A stretch of DNA of 64,000 bases from GWE2-51-13 sp942492825 (GTDB taxonomy: Bacteria; Bacillota_I; Bacilli_A; Erysipelotrichales; Erysipelotrichaceae): assembly GCA_942492825.1 (NCBI GenBank), contig OW818635.1, positions 1,302,001-1,366,000 on the forward strand. The letters are read 5' to 3'. The position numbers were made by a program, and so were the translations under genes. Shown one piece after another: positions 15,089-23,375 of this stretch (position 1 is the first letter of the stretch; each line of letters begins with the position of its first letter). Under the pieces are notes generated by a model that saw nothing but the letters and a program-made list of their open reading frames with translations, was not told the DNA's origin and ran no database searches.

Positions 15089-16063
15089 TCAAATATCATC
15101 GTGAAAAGCGACGCAGACGGTTTCCGGCGCATACACATCTTTTTGAACTAAGGTAAGCATACCGGTTTCTCCGTTTCTTTCATATAATGTTAAATTGTCG
15201 GAATCAAGGTTCGCACACACCAAGAAGCGATTATCGGGTGAAAAAGCGAAGTCGCGGGGATGCTTGCCAAACGATGAGATCGTCTGGATCCGCACTAACA
15301 TTCCTTTTTCATCGATTTTAAATACACTGATCGAATCGTGCCCTCTCTGTCCCGTATAAAGGAACATACCATCCCTGGAAATTCGGATCGCTGAAGCCCA
15401 CTTGATATCGTCTTCCCCTTCAGGTAAAGTCAAGATCGATTCGATAAACCTAAGCCCAGAATCCTCATGATGCAGAACCAGTACTTCGCTACTGAGTTCG
15501 GTTAAGACATACAGGATCGGTAACTTTGGATGTACGACGAAGTGACGTGGTCCTTTCCCTTGTGTCACTTCGTAGGTGTACTTCAAAACATACTTCTGAT
15601 TCTCAAGTATATAGGCATGGACTTTGTCCAATCCGAGATCGCATACGATCACTTCATCAAACATCGAAACGTAGTCAATACTATGGGCATGGGATCCTAT
15701 CGGATACTGGATGCGCTGCATGTGTTGAACTTTGTTTAATTCGATCGAATAGATATCCACATTCCCGCCATGATAGTTCGCGGTGAAGAGTGTGTTTTCA
15801 TTGGGATGCAGGCTGATATAACACGGGGCGACCGCTTCATCGAGATGACGATCGACTTCGTGCCCGTCACGAAAGAAAATTATGCCGCCTTGGTGATCGA
15901 ATGCGACCGAGAATGTTTTTTCCTGCTCGACCGCAAGATACGTGGGCGTCGATACTTGAATGGCCAATCGTAAATCATGCAATCTTTTTAGATCCGGGTC
16001 CAACTCGATCGTATAGATCCCTTGGCTGATTCGTTTCGTATATGTTCCGAGTGTGATTTTCAT
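15089..16063 (-). CDS. Lactonase-family seven-bladed beta-propeller (6-phosphogluconolactonase-like)
   Basis: A 324-residue protein from the ATG at 16063, which has an AAGAGG site; the in-frame extension to 16201 has none. It starts Lys-Ile-Thr-Leu-Gly-Thr-Tyr-Thr, typical of the family, and shows repeated blades with Gly-x-x-Pro-Arg-His-Phe (about 188) and Gly-x-His-Pro-Arg-Asp-Phe-Ala-Phe-Ser-Pro-Asp (about 277). Members of the family hydrolyse 6-phosphogluconolactone, but many are only predicted enzymes. No other pentose-phosphate gene is in the window. It diverges from lemA. Confidence 0.88.
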   Translation of the reverse strand: MKITLGTYTKRISQGIYTIELDPDLKRLHDLRLAIQVSTPTYLAVEQEKTFSVAFDHQGGIIFFRDGHEVDRHLDEAVAPCYISLHPNENTLFTANYHGGNVDIYSIELNKVQHMQRIQYPIGSHAHSIDYVSMFDEVIVCDLGLDKVHAYILENQKYVLKYTYEVTQGKGPRHFVVHPKLPILYVLTELSSEVLVLHHEDSGLRFIESILTLPEGEDDIKWASAIRISRDGMFLYTGQRGHDSISVFKIDEKGMLVRIQTISSFGKHPRDFAFSPDNRFLVCANLDSDNLTLYERNGETGMLTLVQKDVYAPETVCVAFHDDI

Positions 16064-16160
16064 GCGATACCTCTTAAACTTAGGATAGCATAAATCGTTA
16101 TGTTTTTGGATAATCCCGAACGAATCCATTAAAACGGATGCGAAACCAATCATGACATCC

Positions 16161-16189
16161 TTTTCACAGACACAAGCATGGAGTATAAT
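16161..16189 (+). promoter_or_regulatory. lemA promoter
   Basis: TTTTCA (16161-16166), 17 bases, TATAAT (16184-16189). A CGTCA...TGACG inverted repeat follows in the leader at 16201-16217. Confidence 0.65.
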
Positions 16190-16228
16190 CAAAATATACA
16201 CGTCATAAAATGTGACGAGGAGGTTTCT

Positions 16229-16786
16229 ATGGAATTTCTCCCTTATATTCTGATCGGGCTTGTCGTGGTCATCGGTTTCTGGATGATGTCAGCCTACAAC
16301 TCGCTTGTTTCTCTACGTAACCGTGTCGATGAAGCATTCTCCACCATGGATGTCTACATGGTGAAACGGTATGACTTGATTCCGAACTTGGTCGAAACCG
16401 TCAAAGGTTACGCCCGTCATGAAAGCGAAACTTTAGAAAAGGTCATCGCCGCCCGTAACGCTGCGCAAGGTTCGCGTACGTTGGAAGAAAAAGCGACCAA
16501 CGAAGCGAGCTTCCAAGGCGCGTTGGGACGTTTGTTCGCGATTGCGGAAGCGTATCCGGATTTGAAGGCCAACGTCAATTTCTTGGAACTGCAGGGACAA
16601 CTGAAAGTCGTTGAAGAAGATATCGCTCAATCGCGTAAGTACTATAATGGTTCGACTCGCGAATATAACACGACGACGGAACGTTTCCCCAATAATTTCG
16701 TCGCCAATATGTTCGGATTCAAACGTCGTCCGTTGTTTGAAGTAACGGATGAAGCGCAACGTCAGAACGTCAAGGTCCAGTTTTAA
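16229..16786 (+). CDS. lemA: LemA family protein
   Basis: A 185-residue protein starting at the ATG at 16229 behind GAGGAGG; 17 upstream in-frame codons have no such site. One N-terminal membrane span (residues 5-25) is followed by the LemA helical domain, with Tyr-Asn-x-Leu-Val-x-Leu-Arg-Asn-x-Val-Asp-Glu-Ala-Phe, Arg-Tyr-Asp-Leu-Ile-Pro-Asn-Leu-Val, and the C-terminal Asn-Asn-Phe-x-Ala-x-Met-Phe-Gly-Phe. The biochemical role of LemA is poorly known. It is commonly paired with a DUF2207 membrane protein, as here. Confidence 0.95.
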   Translation: MEFLPYILIGLVVVIGFWMMSAYNSLVSLRNRVDEAFSTMDVYMVKRYDLIPNLVETVKGYARHESETLEKVIAARNAAQGSRTLEEKATNEASFQGALGRLFAIAEAYPDLKANVNFLELQGQLKVVEEDIAQSRKYYNGSTREYNTTTERFPNNFVANMFGFKRRPLFEVTDEAQRQNVKVQF

Positions 16787-16810
16787 AAAAAGGGGAACAA
16801 TGTTCCCCTT
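16787..16810 (+). terminator. Hairpin between lemA and the DUF2207 gene (attenuator-like)
   Basis: AGGGGAAC pairs with GTTCCCCT across a tiny loop. A T run follows only on the minus strand, so in the plus direction it probably acts as a weak attenuator or processing site. Confidence 0.5.
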
Positions 16811-16829
16811 TCCCCTATAGGAGGGAATC

Positions 16830-18716
16830 ATGAGAAAGCTACTTTTGGTTTTGTTTTCTTTCCTTTTGATGACGGTCGGATTGTACGCTTCGACGATTTC
16901 GACGCATGCGCTCGACGATGTCGTCATCCAGAACTTTACGATTGAAATGGTCGTGGATGAGAACGGCAAGATCGCGGTCGACCAGAAGCTGGACGTGATG
17001 TTTAACACCAGTCAACACGGAATCTACGCGGTCATCCCCGAAGATTACAACATGACCTGGACGATCGATGGACAAGAATATCAACGTTCGTATCATTTTC
17101 CGATTCGCGATGTGAATGTCATCGGAGATCCGGTGGCAGACCAATATACCGAGAACGGGAATGTCTACCTGCAAATCGGGGATGCGAATCAATATGTCAG
17201 CGGATTAAAGACCTACCACTACACCTATACGATGCAGATGCGGGATTTGGATCTCAATGGATTCCAGTCCTTCTATCTGAACTTGGTCGGACAATACTGG
17301 AGCGACAAGATCGAACATGTGGATTTTTCGATCACATTACCCAAAGGTTGGCCGGAAGAGATCTATTTCTATGGCGGTACAAGCGGGAGTGGAACTCCGC
17401 TTGATTTGAATACCACGATTACAGGGAACACTTTGACAGGATCGTATGATCAAGTGATTTCATACGGTAGCGCGTTGACTATCAAAGCTGATTTGCCGGA
17501 TGGATACTTCGATTTTATCCCGGCGGCCGATTACAGCCTTCCAGCAATCCTGTTTATGTTATTGATGAGTGTGCTTGTCGTCTTGGCGTATTTCCGTTAC
17601 GGACGCGATGAGAAACCGGTCGAGACGGTCGAATTCAATCCAATCCCGGGATTAAGCAGCGCACAAGTCGGATTTATCTTCGATGGATTCGTGGATTCGC
17701 GGGATGTCTTATCGTTGATTATCGAATGGGCCGCGAAGGGTTATTTAACCATTACCGAGACGGATCGAAGCGGTTTTACGTTGACGAAGTTGATGCCAAT
17801 CCCCGATAAAGAGATTCGTTGTGAACGTTCGCTCTTCAACGCTTTGTTTTTGGGGCGTGACGAAGTTACCAACAAGCAACTGGAAAATACTTTCTATCAG
17901 CACATCCAGCATGCCCAGGCAGACATTCAGCGTCATTTCCAGGGAAATAAATCGCGCAATATTTACCGTAAGGATTCCACGCTTGCGAAGTTCGTTTTGG
18001 GATTCTTATCGATGCTTCCTCCCTATTTATTCTTCGTCGCGATCCTATATGTTAAAACCTACGATGCGGGTCTCTCGTTTGTGATGTCGATACCAATCTT
18101 AATATTGGGTACCGCGTTTACCATCTTGTTCTCGATCGCACGACAGAAGTGGATCTCGCTGCGCATCGGCGGTAAGATCGGATTTACAGTTCCGATGGTA
18201 TTCTTAGCTTTCATTACAAGCATGTTTATGCTTGGATATTTCCTCTATGCCGGACGTGACCTCTTTAGCCTAATTATCCTGTTGGGATTGATGGCTTTGA
18301 ATATCTTGTTGGTAAGTGTCATGGATAAGCGCACCAAACTTGGGACGGAGTACCTCGGACGCATCTTAGGGTTGAAAAACTTCATTCGTGTTGCGGAGAA
18401 AGACAAACTTGAGATGTTAGTCAAGGAAGATCCGGAGTACTTCTATAAAGTCTTACCGTATGCCTATGTATTGAATGTTTCGGATGTGTGGTCGAAGAAG
18501 TTCGAGTCGATCGCGATGGCGCAACCTTCGTGGTACGTTGGCCCCAACTCGATGAACTCTTACTTATTCATGCATAGTCTCAACCATACATTAGGTTCGA
18601 TGAATCGTACGATGACCTCGACACCGCGTGGTAGCGGTGGCGGTAGTTTCGGCGGTGGTGGCGGTGGTGGCTTTAGCGGCGGCGGCTTCGGCGGCGGCGG
18701 CGGCGGTCACTGGTAA
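16830..18716 (+). CDS. DUF2207 membrane protein with Gly-rich tail
   Basis: A 628-residue protein with an AGGAGGG site. Residues 1-28 form a signal peptide; about 30-225 is the extracellular beta-rich DUF2207 domain; a span lies at about 235-252. A cytoplasmic segment follows, then further spans at about 390-415, 420-440, 455-475 and 480-495. The last 30 residues are almost only Gly, Ser and Phe and end in Gly-Gly-Gly-His-Trp, as in many DUF2207 proteins. The function of the family is unknown; it occurs with LemA. Its 3' end runs directly into the IS200 element. Confidence 0.92.
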   Translation: MRKLLLVLFSFLLMTVGLYASTISTHALDDVVIQNFTIEMVVDENGKIAVDQKLDVMFNTSQHGIYAVIPEDYNMTWTIDGQEYQRSYHFPIRDVNVIGDPVADQYTENGNVYLQIGDANQYVSGLKTYHYTYTMQMRDLDLNGFQSFYLNLVGQYWSDKIEHVDFSITLPKGWPEEIYFYGGTSGSGTPLDLNTTITGNTLTGSYDQVISYGSALTIKADLPDGYFDFIPAADYSLPAILFMLLMSVLVVLAYFRYGRDEKPVETVEFNPIPGLSSAQVGFIFDGFVDSRDVLSLIIEWAAKGYLTITETDRSGFTLTKLMPIPDKEIRCERSLFNALFLGRDEVTNKQLENTFYQHIQHAQADIQRHFQGNKSRNIYRKDSTLAKFVLGFLSMLPPYLFFVAILYVKTYDAGLSFVMSIPILILGTAFTILFSIARQKWISLRIGGKIGFTVPMVFLAFITSMFMLGYFLYAGRDLFSLIILLGLMALNILLVSVMDKRTKLGTEYLGRILGLKNFIRVAEKDKLEMLVKEDPEYFYKVLPYAYVLNVSDVWSKKFESIAMAQPSWYVGPNSMNSYLFMHSLNHTLGSMNRTMTSTPRGSGGGSFGGGGGGGFSGGGFGGGGGGHW

Positions 18717-18726
18717 ACAAATCATA

Positions 18727-18849
18727 ACTACCGGCTTAGCCGGTAGTTTGACCTCGCCCTATAAGGGCTTGTTGCTGCCGTCCCTTTCGGGACGCCGAGG
18801 GCCTGACAGCCGCAGCCCTTCCTCAGCGGGCGCCTCATGGCGCCTTTTT
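18727..18849. repeat. Right-end hairpin cluster of the IS200 element
   Basis: Four stem-loops in 120 bases: ACTACCGGC-TTA-GCCGGTAGT (18727-18747), GCCC-TATAA-GGGC (18756-18768), CGTCCC-TTTC-GGGACG (18779-18794) and GGCGCC-TCAT-GGCGCC followed by five T (18829-18849). The first could instead be the DUF2207 terminator. The last is a plus-strand terminator that would stop transcription entering the element from outside. Confidence 0.7.
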
Positions 18850-18855
18850 ACTGCT

Positions 18856-19320
18856 TTATTTTGCCTGGTCACCCGTAAACGGGTCAATATACTCCTTCAA
18901 GCTCATTTGATCATACATTTTGTCTTCTTGCAGTTGATTCGCTATGTAATCTCGGATTTTCTTCTCATTCTTCCCCACCGTGTCTACATAGTATCCACGT
19001 GCCCAAAACACGCGACTCCCATACTTGTATTTCAGATTCGCATGTCGTTCAAAAATCATCAGCGTACTCTTCCCCTTCAGATATCCCATGATTTGCGCCA
19101 CGCTATACTTCGGCGGGATACTCACTAACATATGGATGTGATCCGGACATGCTTCCGTTTCCAGCAGCTCGATTCCTTTGCGCTCGCACAGCGTGCGCAA
19201 AATGATACCAATATCATTCTTCAACTTCCCATAGATCACCAGTCTTCGGTACTTCGGCGCAAATACCAGGTGGTATTTACATTTGTAGGTTGTGTGTGAT
19301 AAACTTTGTGTGTCATTCAT
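18856..19320 (-). CDS. tnpA: IS200/IS605-family Y1 transposase
   Basis: A 154-residue protein from the ATG at 19320 behind GGAGGA. The HUH metal-binding motif reads His-Ile-His-Met-Leu (about 64-68). The probable nucleophile Tyr lies in Arg-Gly-Tyr-Tyr-Val-Asp-Thr (about 112-118), followed by Lys-Ile-Arg-Asp-Tyr-Ile. Such enzymes move single-stranded DNA by a peel-and-paste route. All motifs are intact, so it could be active. The in-frame upstream extension to 19395 is non-coding leader. Confidence 0.95.
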   Translation of the reverse strand: MNDTQSLSHTTYKCKYHLVFAPKYRRLVIYGKLKNDIGIILRTLCERKGIELLETEACPDHIHMLVSIPPKYSVAQIMGYLKGKSTLMIFERHANLKYKYGSRVFWARGYYVDTVGKNEKKIRDYIANQLQEDKMYDQMSLKEYIDPFTGDQAK

Positions 19321-19328
19321 GATTGACT

Positions 19329-19380
19329 TCCTCCATGTTGATTGTTGTGCTGTCAGGCCCTTCAATCTTACCATGGAGGA
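19329..19380 (-). promoter_or_regulatory. Leader hairpin hiding the tnpA ribosome-binding site
   Basis: TCCTCCATG (19329-19337) pairs with CATGGAGGA (19372-19380), and GATTG (19340-19344) with CAATC (19363-19367). On the minus strand one arm is the tnpA Shine-Dalgarno. Known IS200 elements repress tnpA with just such a 5' stem-loop. Confidence 0.72.
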
Positions 19381-19447
19381 TTTTATTTGACTCACCGCTT
19401 AAGCTTTTTACATCCCCCTGTAGAACAGGGGGTTTACTCTTACAACG

Positions 19448-19473
19448 AAAGGATCGGAAGTTCCGATCCTTTT
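19448..19473 (-). terminator. Hairpin directly after smpB
   Basis: AAAGGATCGGAA and TTCCGATCCTTT form a 12-bp stem adjacent to the smpB stop codon. The T run is short on the minus strand and longer on the plus strand. Confidence 0.65.
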
Positions 19474-19926
19474 TTAACGTTTATCCTTCATGATTTTGTC
19501 GATCTCACGTTTCGCATCACGTTCTTTCGAAGCTTCACGTTTATCGTGTAAATCTTTACCTTCAGCCAATGCGATTTCCAGTTTCGCACGTCCATCTTTC
19601 AAATACATTTGTAAGGGAATGATGGTAAATCCTTTGAGTTTGACTTTTTTTTGTAGCTTCGCGATTTCAGCCTTATGCATTAATAACTTACGATCGCGTG
19701 TTTCTTCATGATTGAAGCGGTTTCCGAATTCATATTGCGCGATATACATCTCGCGGACAAAGGCTTCGCCGTTTTTGAATTCGATGTACGCATCCTTGAA
19801 TTGGACGGATCCTTTACGGATCGACTTGATTTCGGTTCCGAGAAGAACCATCCCGGCTTCGAATCGTTCGACGATGAAATAATCATGGGTCGCTTTCCGA
19901 TTAACGGATACGGTTTTTACGGCCAC
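19474..19926 (-). CDS. smpB: SsrA-binding protein SmpB
   Basis: A 150-residue protein of normal length, partner of tmRNA in ribosome rescue. Landmarks are Asn-Arg-Lys-Ala-x-His-Asp-Tyr-x-Ile (9-18), Gly-Thr-Glu-Ile-Lys-Ser-Ile-Arg (31-38), the Asp-Ala-Tyr-Ile strand, and the basic C-terminal tail from Gly-Lys-Asp-Leu-His-Asp-Lys-Arg. The start lies inside the end of rnr (26-base overlap). The rnr-smpB order is the usual Bacillota arrangement. Confidence 0.97.
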   Translation of the reverse strand: MAVKTVSVNRKATHDYFIVERFEAGMVLLGTEIKSIRKGSVQFKDAYIEFKNGEAFVREMYIAQYEFGNRFNHEETRDRKLLMHKAEIAKLQKKVKLKGFTIIPLQMYLKDGRAKLEIALAEGKDLHDKREASKERDAKREIDKIMKDKR

Positions 19927-22093
19927 GTCCCGATCCCCCTTTGTGTGCGGTTGGCGTGGATTTATGCATTGTCCCTACCGGTGCCGTCGATTTGTGTTTC
20001 ACTTCTTCGGCCAATTGGAAATCCACCGTCTTCTTTTCTTTGCTTGCCCCGGTTACTTTGATTTTCACCTTTTGGCCTAACACAAACATACGATGCGTTC
20101 TGGTACCGCGTAAACTGTAACCACGGGCATCGAATTCATAGTAGTCATCTGTTAACGTTTGGATGTGGACCAATCCTTCGACGGTGTTCTCCAACGCTAC
20201 GAAGAATCCAAATCGCGTCACACCGCTGATGATGCCCATATGGGTTTCTCCAATATGATCCATCATGAACTCGGCTTTCTTCATGTTTTCGACTTCACGT
20301 TCGGCTTCGACCGCGTTTCGCTCGCCGGCCGAGGTTTCAAGCGCATAGGTATGCATCAGTTTCTCATCTTCGATCCGTGCGTTCTCATCCGGTAAGTTGA
20401 AATGGTACTTTCGCAACATACGATGTACGATCAAGTCCGGATAACGTCGTATTGGTGAGGTAAAGTGCAAGTATTCCTTTAGGGCCAATCCGAAGTGACC
20501 GATACATTGTGGGTCGTATTTCGCCTTCTGCATGCTTCTTAATAAAACCGTCGAAATGACATGGAATTCCGGCTTGTTTTCAAACTTCGTCAACAGACGT
20601 TGAAGTACGATCGGTTGGATGTTACTGAGATCTCCCCGTAAACGTTCCCCAAAGGGATTGAGGACTTTCGAGAACTCCTGCATCTTCGCTTTTTCCGGAA
20701 TCTCATGTACCCGATAAAGTGCAGGGATCTCCAACCACTTCGTATGACGGGCTACGGTTTCGTTGGCCAAGACCATGAAGTCTTCGATGATCAGTTCGGC
20801 TTCGTCTTGAAACCGTGGACCGATCGCCAATACTTTTCCTTTTTCGTCGACTTTGAATTTCGATTCGATCGTTTCAAAGTTAATCGAACCGAGGCCTTCG
20901 CGTCGACTCCGAATCAGATCCGCAACTTCTTTCATCAAGTAAAACAAGTCTTTGACGTCTTTGTATCTTTCGGTGACTTCCTCATCACCTTTTAAAATCT
21001 TATTGACGTTGGTATAGGTCATCCGATGTTTCGATCGAATGTAGGACGGTACGATCTCATAGGATTCGACACTACCGTCTTTAGCGACCAACATGTCGCA
21101 GGTAAGGGTTAACCGTAAGACATCGGGATGTAAGGAACAAATGCCATTGGATAAGGCATGAGGCAACATCGGGACGACACGGTCGACCACATAGACGGAG
21201 GTCGTGCGTTGTTGTGCTTCTTTATCCAAAGGTGAGTATGCGGTCACATAATGACTGACATCCGCGATATGGACTTGTAAGCTGTACTTGTCGCCGACTC
21301 TGGCCAAACTGATCGCGTCATCCAAATCTTTCGCATCTTCCCCGTCGATCGTCACAACCACGCGATCGGTAAAATCGACGCGTTTTTCAAGTTCTTTCGC
21401 CTGTACTTCCATAGGTACCTTGGCGACTTGATCCATGACTTCTTTCGGGAAGTCCGGTTCGACGTTGTACTCGGCCAATACGGTCAAGACATCCATTCCG
21501 GGTTCATTCTTGTAACCCAATGTTTTCAGTAGTTTTACGATCAAGGGATCGCCATACTCGACGATCTGCGCGACCAAAATCGCACCTTCAGTGATATGGC
21601 TAAGATCGCTATCGATAAATTTGACGCCTTGACGGATACGCGGATCGTTGATGACGAAGTTGATTCCGGACGCGTCGCGTACTGCCTCCACGACCACTTG
21701 CGGAACCGAACGTTGGAGAACTTTGACAACGATGCCTTCGCTGCTTCCGTCATTGTATGTCTTGGGTTTTACCAAGACCGTGTCGTGATGCATCGCGTCT
21801 TTCAGATTGGATGAATGGATGTAGATGGATCCTTCCTCCAGATCCACAAAACCGAATCCTTTCGCATTGATACTGATGACACCTGTTTTCCATCCGGCAT
21901 CGCTTGTACGTATGATTTTGTTTTGGCGTGTGCTGGTGATTTCACCATCTTCTTCTAACTCGCGGATCGCCTTAAAAAAGCGTTCGATATCGCTTGTTTC
22001 CTTGAGATCCATCATTGTGATCCATTGTTCGAGCAGATAGAGTGTCTGTCCGTTTTGTTCGAGTCGATCCAATATTCGTTGTTTGAGGTCCAT
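19901..22093 (-). CDS. rnr: Ribonuclease R
   Basis: A 730-residue 3'-5' exoribonuclease that degrades structured RNA and works with tmRNA-SmpB on defective messages. An N-terminal winged-helix (about 1-65) and cold-shock domains precede the RNB catalytic core. The active site segment Thr-Ile-Asp-Gly-Glu-Asp-Ala-Lys-Asp-Leu-Asp-Asp-Ala-Ile-Ser (about 249-263) keeps all Asp residues. The S1 domain is at about 630-705, and a basic Lys/Arg/Gly tail ends the protein. A GGGAGGA site precedes the ATG. A terminator separates it from secG, so it may also have its own promoter. Confidence 0.97.
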   Translation of the reverse strand: MDLKQRILDRLEQNGQTLYLLEQWITMMDLKETSDIERFFKAIRELEEDGEITSTRQNKIIRTSDAGWKTGVISINAKGFGFVDLEEGSIYIHSSNLKDAMHHDTVLVKPKTYNDGSSEGIVVKVLQRSVPQVVVEAVRDASGINFVINDPRIRQGVKFIDSDLSHITEGAILVAQIVEYGDPLIVKLLKTLGYKNEPGMDVLTVLAEYNVEPDFPKEVMDQVAKVPMEVQAKELEKRVDFTDRVVVTIDGEDAKDLDDAISLARVGDKYSLQVHIADVSHYVTAYSPLDKEAQQRTTSVYVVDRVVPMLPHALSNGICSLHPDVLRLTLTCDMLVAKDGSVESYEIVPSYIRSKHRMTYTNVNKILKGDEEVTERYKDVKDLFYLMKEVADLIRSRREGLGSINFETIESKFKVDEKGKVLAIGPRFQDEAELIIEDFMVLANETVARHTKWLEIPALYRVHEIPEKAKMQEFSKVLNPFGERLRGDLSNIQPIVLQRLLTKFENKPEFHVISTVLLRSMQKAKYDPQCIGHFGLALKEYLHFTSPIRRYPDLIVHRMLRKYHFNLPDENARIEDEKLMHTYALETSAGERNAVEAEREVENMKKAEFMMDHIGETHMGIISGVTRFGFFVALENTVEGLVHIQTLTDDYYEFDARGYSLRGTRTHRMFVLGQKVKIKVTGASKEKKTVDFQLAEEVKHKSTAPVGTMHKSTPTAHKGGSGRGRKNRIR

Positions 22094-22120
22094 AAGTATC
22101 CTCCCTCTTCATTTTATAAT

Positions 22121-22143
22121 AAAAAAGGCCTGAGCGGCCGTTT
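22121..22143 (-). terminator. secG terminator
   Basis: On the minus strand GGCC-GCTCA-GGCC is followed by six T. It lies between secG and rnr and would allow only partial readthrough. Confidence 0.78.
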
Positions 22144-22365
22144 TTATACGATTCTTACTAAAATCACTAGGACAAAGAACGAAATGCCCAGCACCAAGGT
22201 CAACCGGGAAATCGTCTTTTCCGGACCCCGTTCTTTCACGTTGGCGAACAGGTTCAACCCGCCGCTTCCGGAGAAAGCACTGCTTATGCCGTCGGACTTG
22301 CCGCTCTGTAGAAGTGATAATAGAATCAGTAGGACGGCGACCACCATCAGTACGATATCAAGCAT
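22144..22365 (-). CDS. secG: Preprotein translocase subunit SecG
   Basis: A 73-residue protein with two hydrophobic spans (about 2-20 and 50-71) joined by a Gly/Ser-rich loop with Ser-Gly-Lys-Ser-Asp-Gly-Ile-Ser-Ser-Ala-Phe, the SecG hallmark. The start is the ATG at 22365 behind AAAGGAGGA. It assists SecYE. Position upstream of rnr is typical. Confidence 0.93.
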   Translation of the reverse strand: MLDIVLMVVAVLLILLSLLQSGKSDGISSAFSGSGGLNLFANVKERGPEKTISRLTLVLGISFFVLVILVRIV

Positions 22366-22393
22366 CGGAATCCTCCTTTCAGTTTGCTTATAT

Positions 22394-22422
22394 ATTTTAT
22401 CAGATAAGCAACTAAAAAACAA
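22394..22422 (-). promoter_or_regulatory. secG promoter
   Basis: TTGTTT (22417-22422), 17 bases, then TAAAAT (22394-22399) preceded by TGA, giving an extended -10. It lies about 30 bases before the secG start. Confidence 0.65.
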
Positions 22423-22470
22423 CGACGTATTTTGACTGAGTCGACATTCGAGTCGAATCATTGAAAATGA

Positions 22471-23310
22471 TCATAGTTTCGAGAAAAGAGCCAAAGCAAT
22501 CGGAATGTCCGTGCCGGCATGAAATAATAAGGCGCTATATATATTTCCTGATTTTAACGTTAGGTGTCCCCAGATTAGCGAAAGTGGAGTGAGTATCATA
22601 AAAAACAGTAGGATATCCGATGTATACTCGACTCCGGTATGATGAAGGACAAACGGAAGAACCAAAACGAGATTCGCGATGGTTTTACCGTAGATCGGTT
22701 GAAGTTTGAATAGAAACAAAGATCGAAAGAGTAACTCTTCATTCAGTGCATTCGCAAAAACGAAAATTAAAAGTAACGGTGCCCATCCGACGATGCGTCC
22801 GTAAGTTAAGTCGACTGCCCCAAACATCCCTGCCAAAGGGATGGCGAGAATCAACGACACTAAAAAAGCAACGATACCAAACCTTAAGTTACTTTTCCCC
22901 ATCGTTAATCCGATCGTCTTGAACGAACCCCCCGTGAACCTGTTTAAAATAACGATGACGAGGATGAGAATCACACTACTATCGAGTTTATCCAGTGTGA
23001 TTCCCAAGGGTGTCAAGATAGGTATGTTCAGTTTTTCGAGAGCCCATGAGATCGTCGGAATATAGAGATCCAACGTCATCGCGATCATAGCGATCATATA
23101 GGCGATGAATATGGATCTGTATTCCCGAAACCTGACATTGCTTGAGCAAACCAAAATTAGAACTGCGAGGAATACGATCAAACCAAGCCTTACATAGGGA
23201 TCAACATCAATTCCAAAGAGTGGTCGCATATGACTGAACACTACGAAAACCAACATTCCCACAAGGAAAAACACAAGCAAGAATATCCTTTTATGGATCG
23301 GTTTCATCGC
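22471..23310 (-). CDS. CPBP-family intramembrane metalloprotease (CAAX protease-like)
   Basis: A 279-residue membrane protein with about eight spans, starting at 23310 behind GAAGGAA. The Abi/CPBP motifs are visible: Glu-Glu-Leu-Leu-Phe-Arg (near 204-209), Phe-Val-Leu-His-His (near 228-232), and His-Ala-Gly-Thr-Asp near the C-terminus. These supply the Glu/His metal ligands. Substrate unknown; some relatives process peptides or take part in bacteriocin immunity. It interrupts the usual eno-secG adjacency. Confidence 0.85.
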   Translation of the reverse strand, partial: AMKPIHKRIFLLVFFLVGMLVFVVFSHMRPLFGIDVDPYVRLGLIVFLAVLILVCSSNVRFREYRSIFIAYMIAMIAMTLDLYIPTISWALEKLNIPILTPLGITLDKLDSSVILILVIVILNRFTGGSFKTIGLTMGKSNLRFGIVAFLVSLILAIPLAGMFGAVDLTYGRIVGWAPLLLIFVFANALNEELLFRSLFLFKLQPIYGKTIANLVLVLPFVLHHTGVEYTSDILLFFMILTPLSLIWGHLTLKSGNIYSALLFHAGTDIPIALALFSKL

Positions 23311-23334
23311 ATTCCTTCTTCCGCGAATCCTTAG

Positions 23335-23364
23335 AAAAACACTCCTTCGAGTTGAAGGAGTGTT
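23335..23364 (-). terminator. eno operon terminator
   Basis: On the minus strand AACACTCCTTC pairs with GAAGGAGTGTT, followed by five T. It lies 11 bases after the eno stop codon. Confidence 0.88.
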
Positions 23365-23375
23365 CATAATTCAAT

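Larger units (their letters stand above)
18722..19440 (-). mobile_element. IS200-type insertion sequence (single tnpA)
   Basis: About 720 bp, the usual IS200 length. It contains a lone Y1 transposase gene, no tnpB, a cluster of hairpins at the right end (18727-18849) and a hairpin CCCCCTGT-AGA-ACAGGGGG at the left end (19414-19432). IS200/IS605 elements have no terminal inverted repeats and leave no target duplication, so the exact ends cannot be fixed from one copy. It sits between the DUF2207 gene and smpB and interrupts nothing visible. Confidence 0.82.

Noticed and set aside
18628..19128. A 166-codon plus-strand frame starting with an Ala/Val-rich stretch.
   Set aside because: It is an out-of-frame reading of the Gly-rich tail of the DUF2207 gene followed by IS200 DNA; no ribosome-binding site.
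18722..19440. A larger IS605-type element with tnpB, or a composite transposon.
   Set aside because: Only tnpA is present, the size matches IS200, and no second copy or tnpB fragment is visible.
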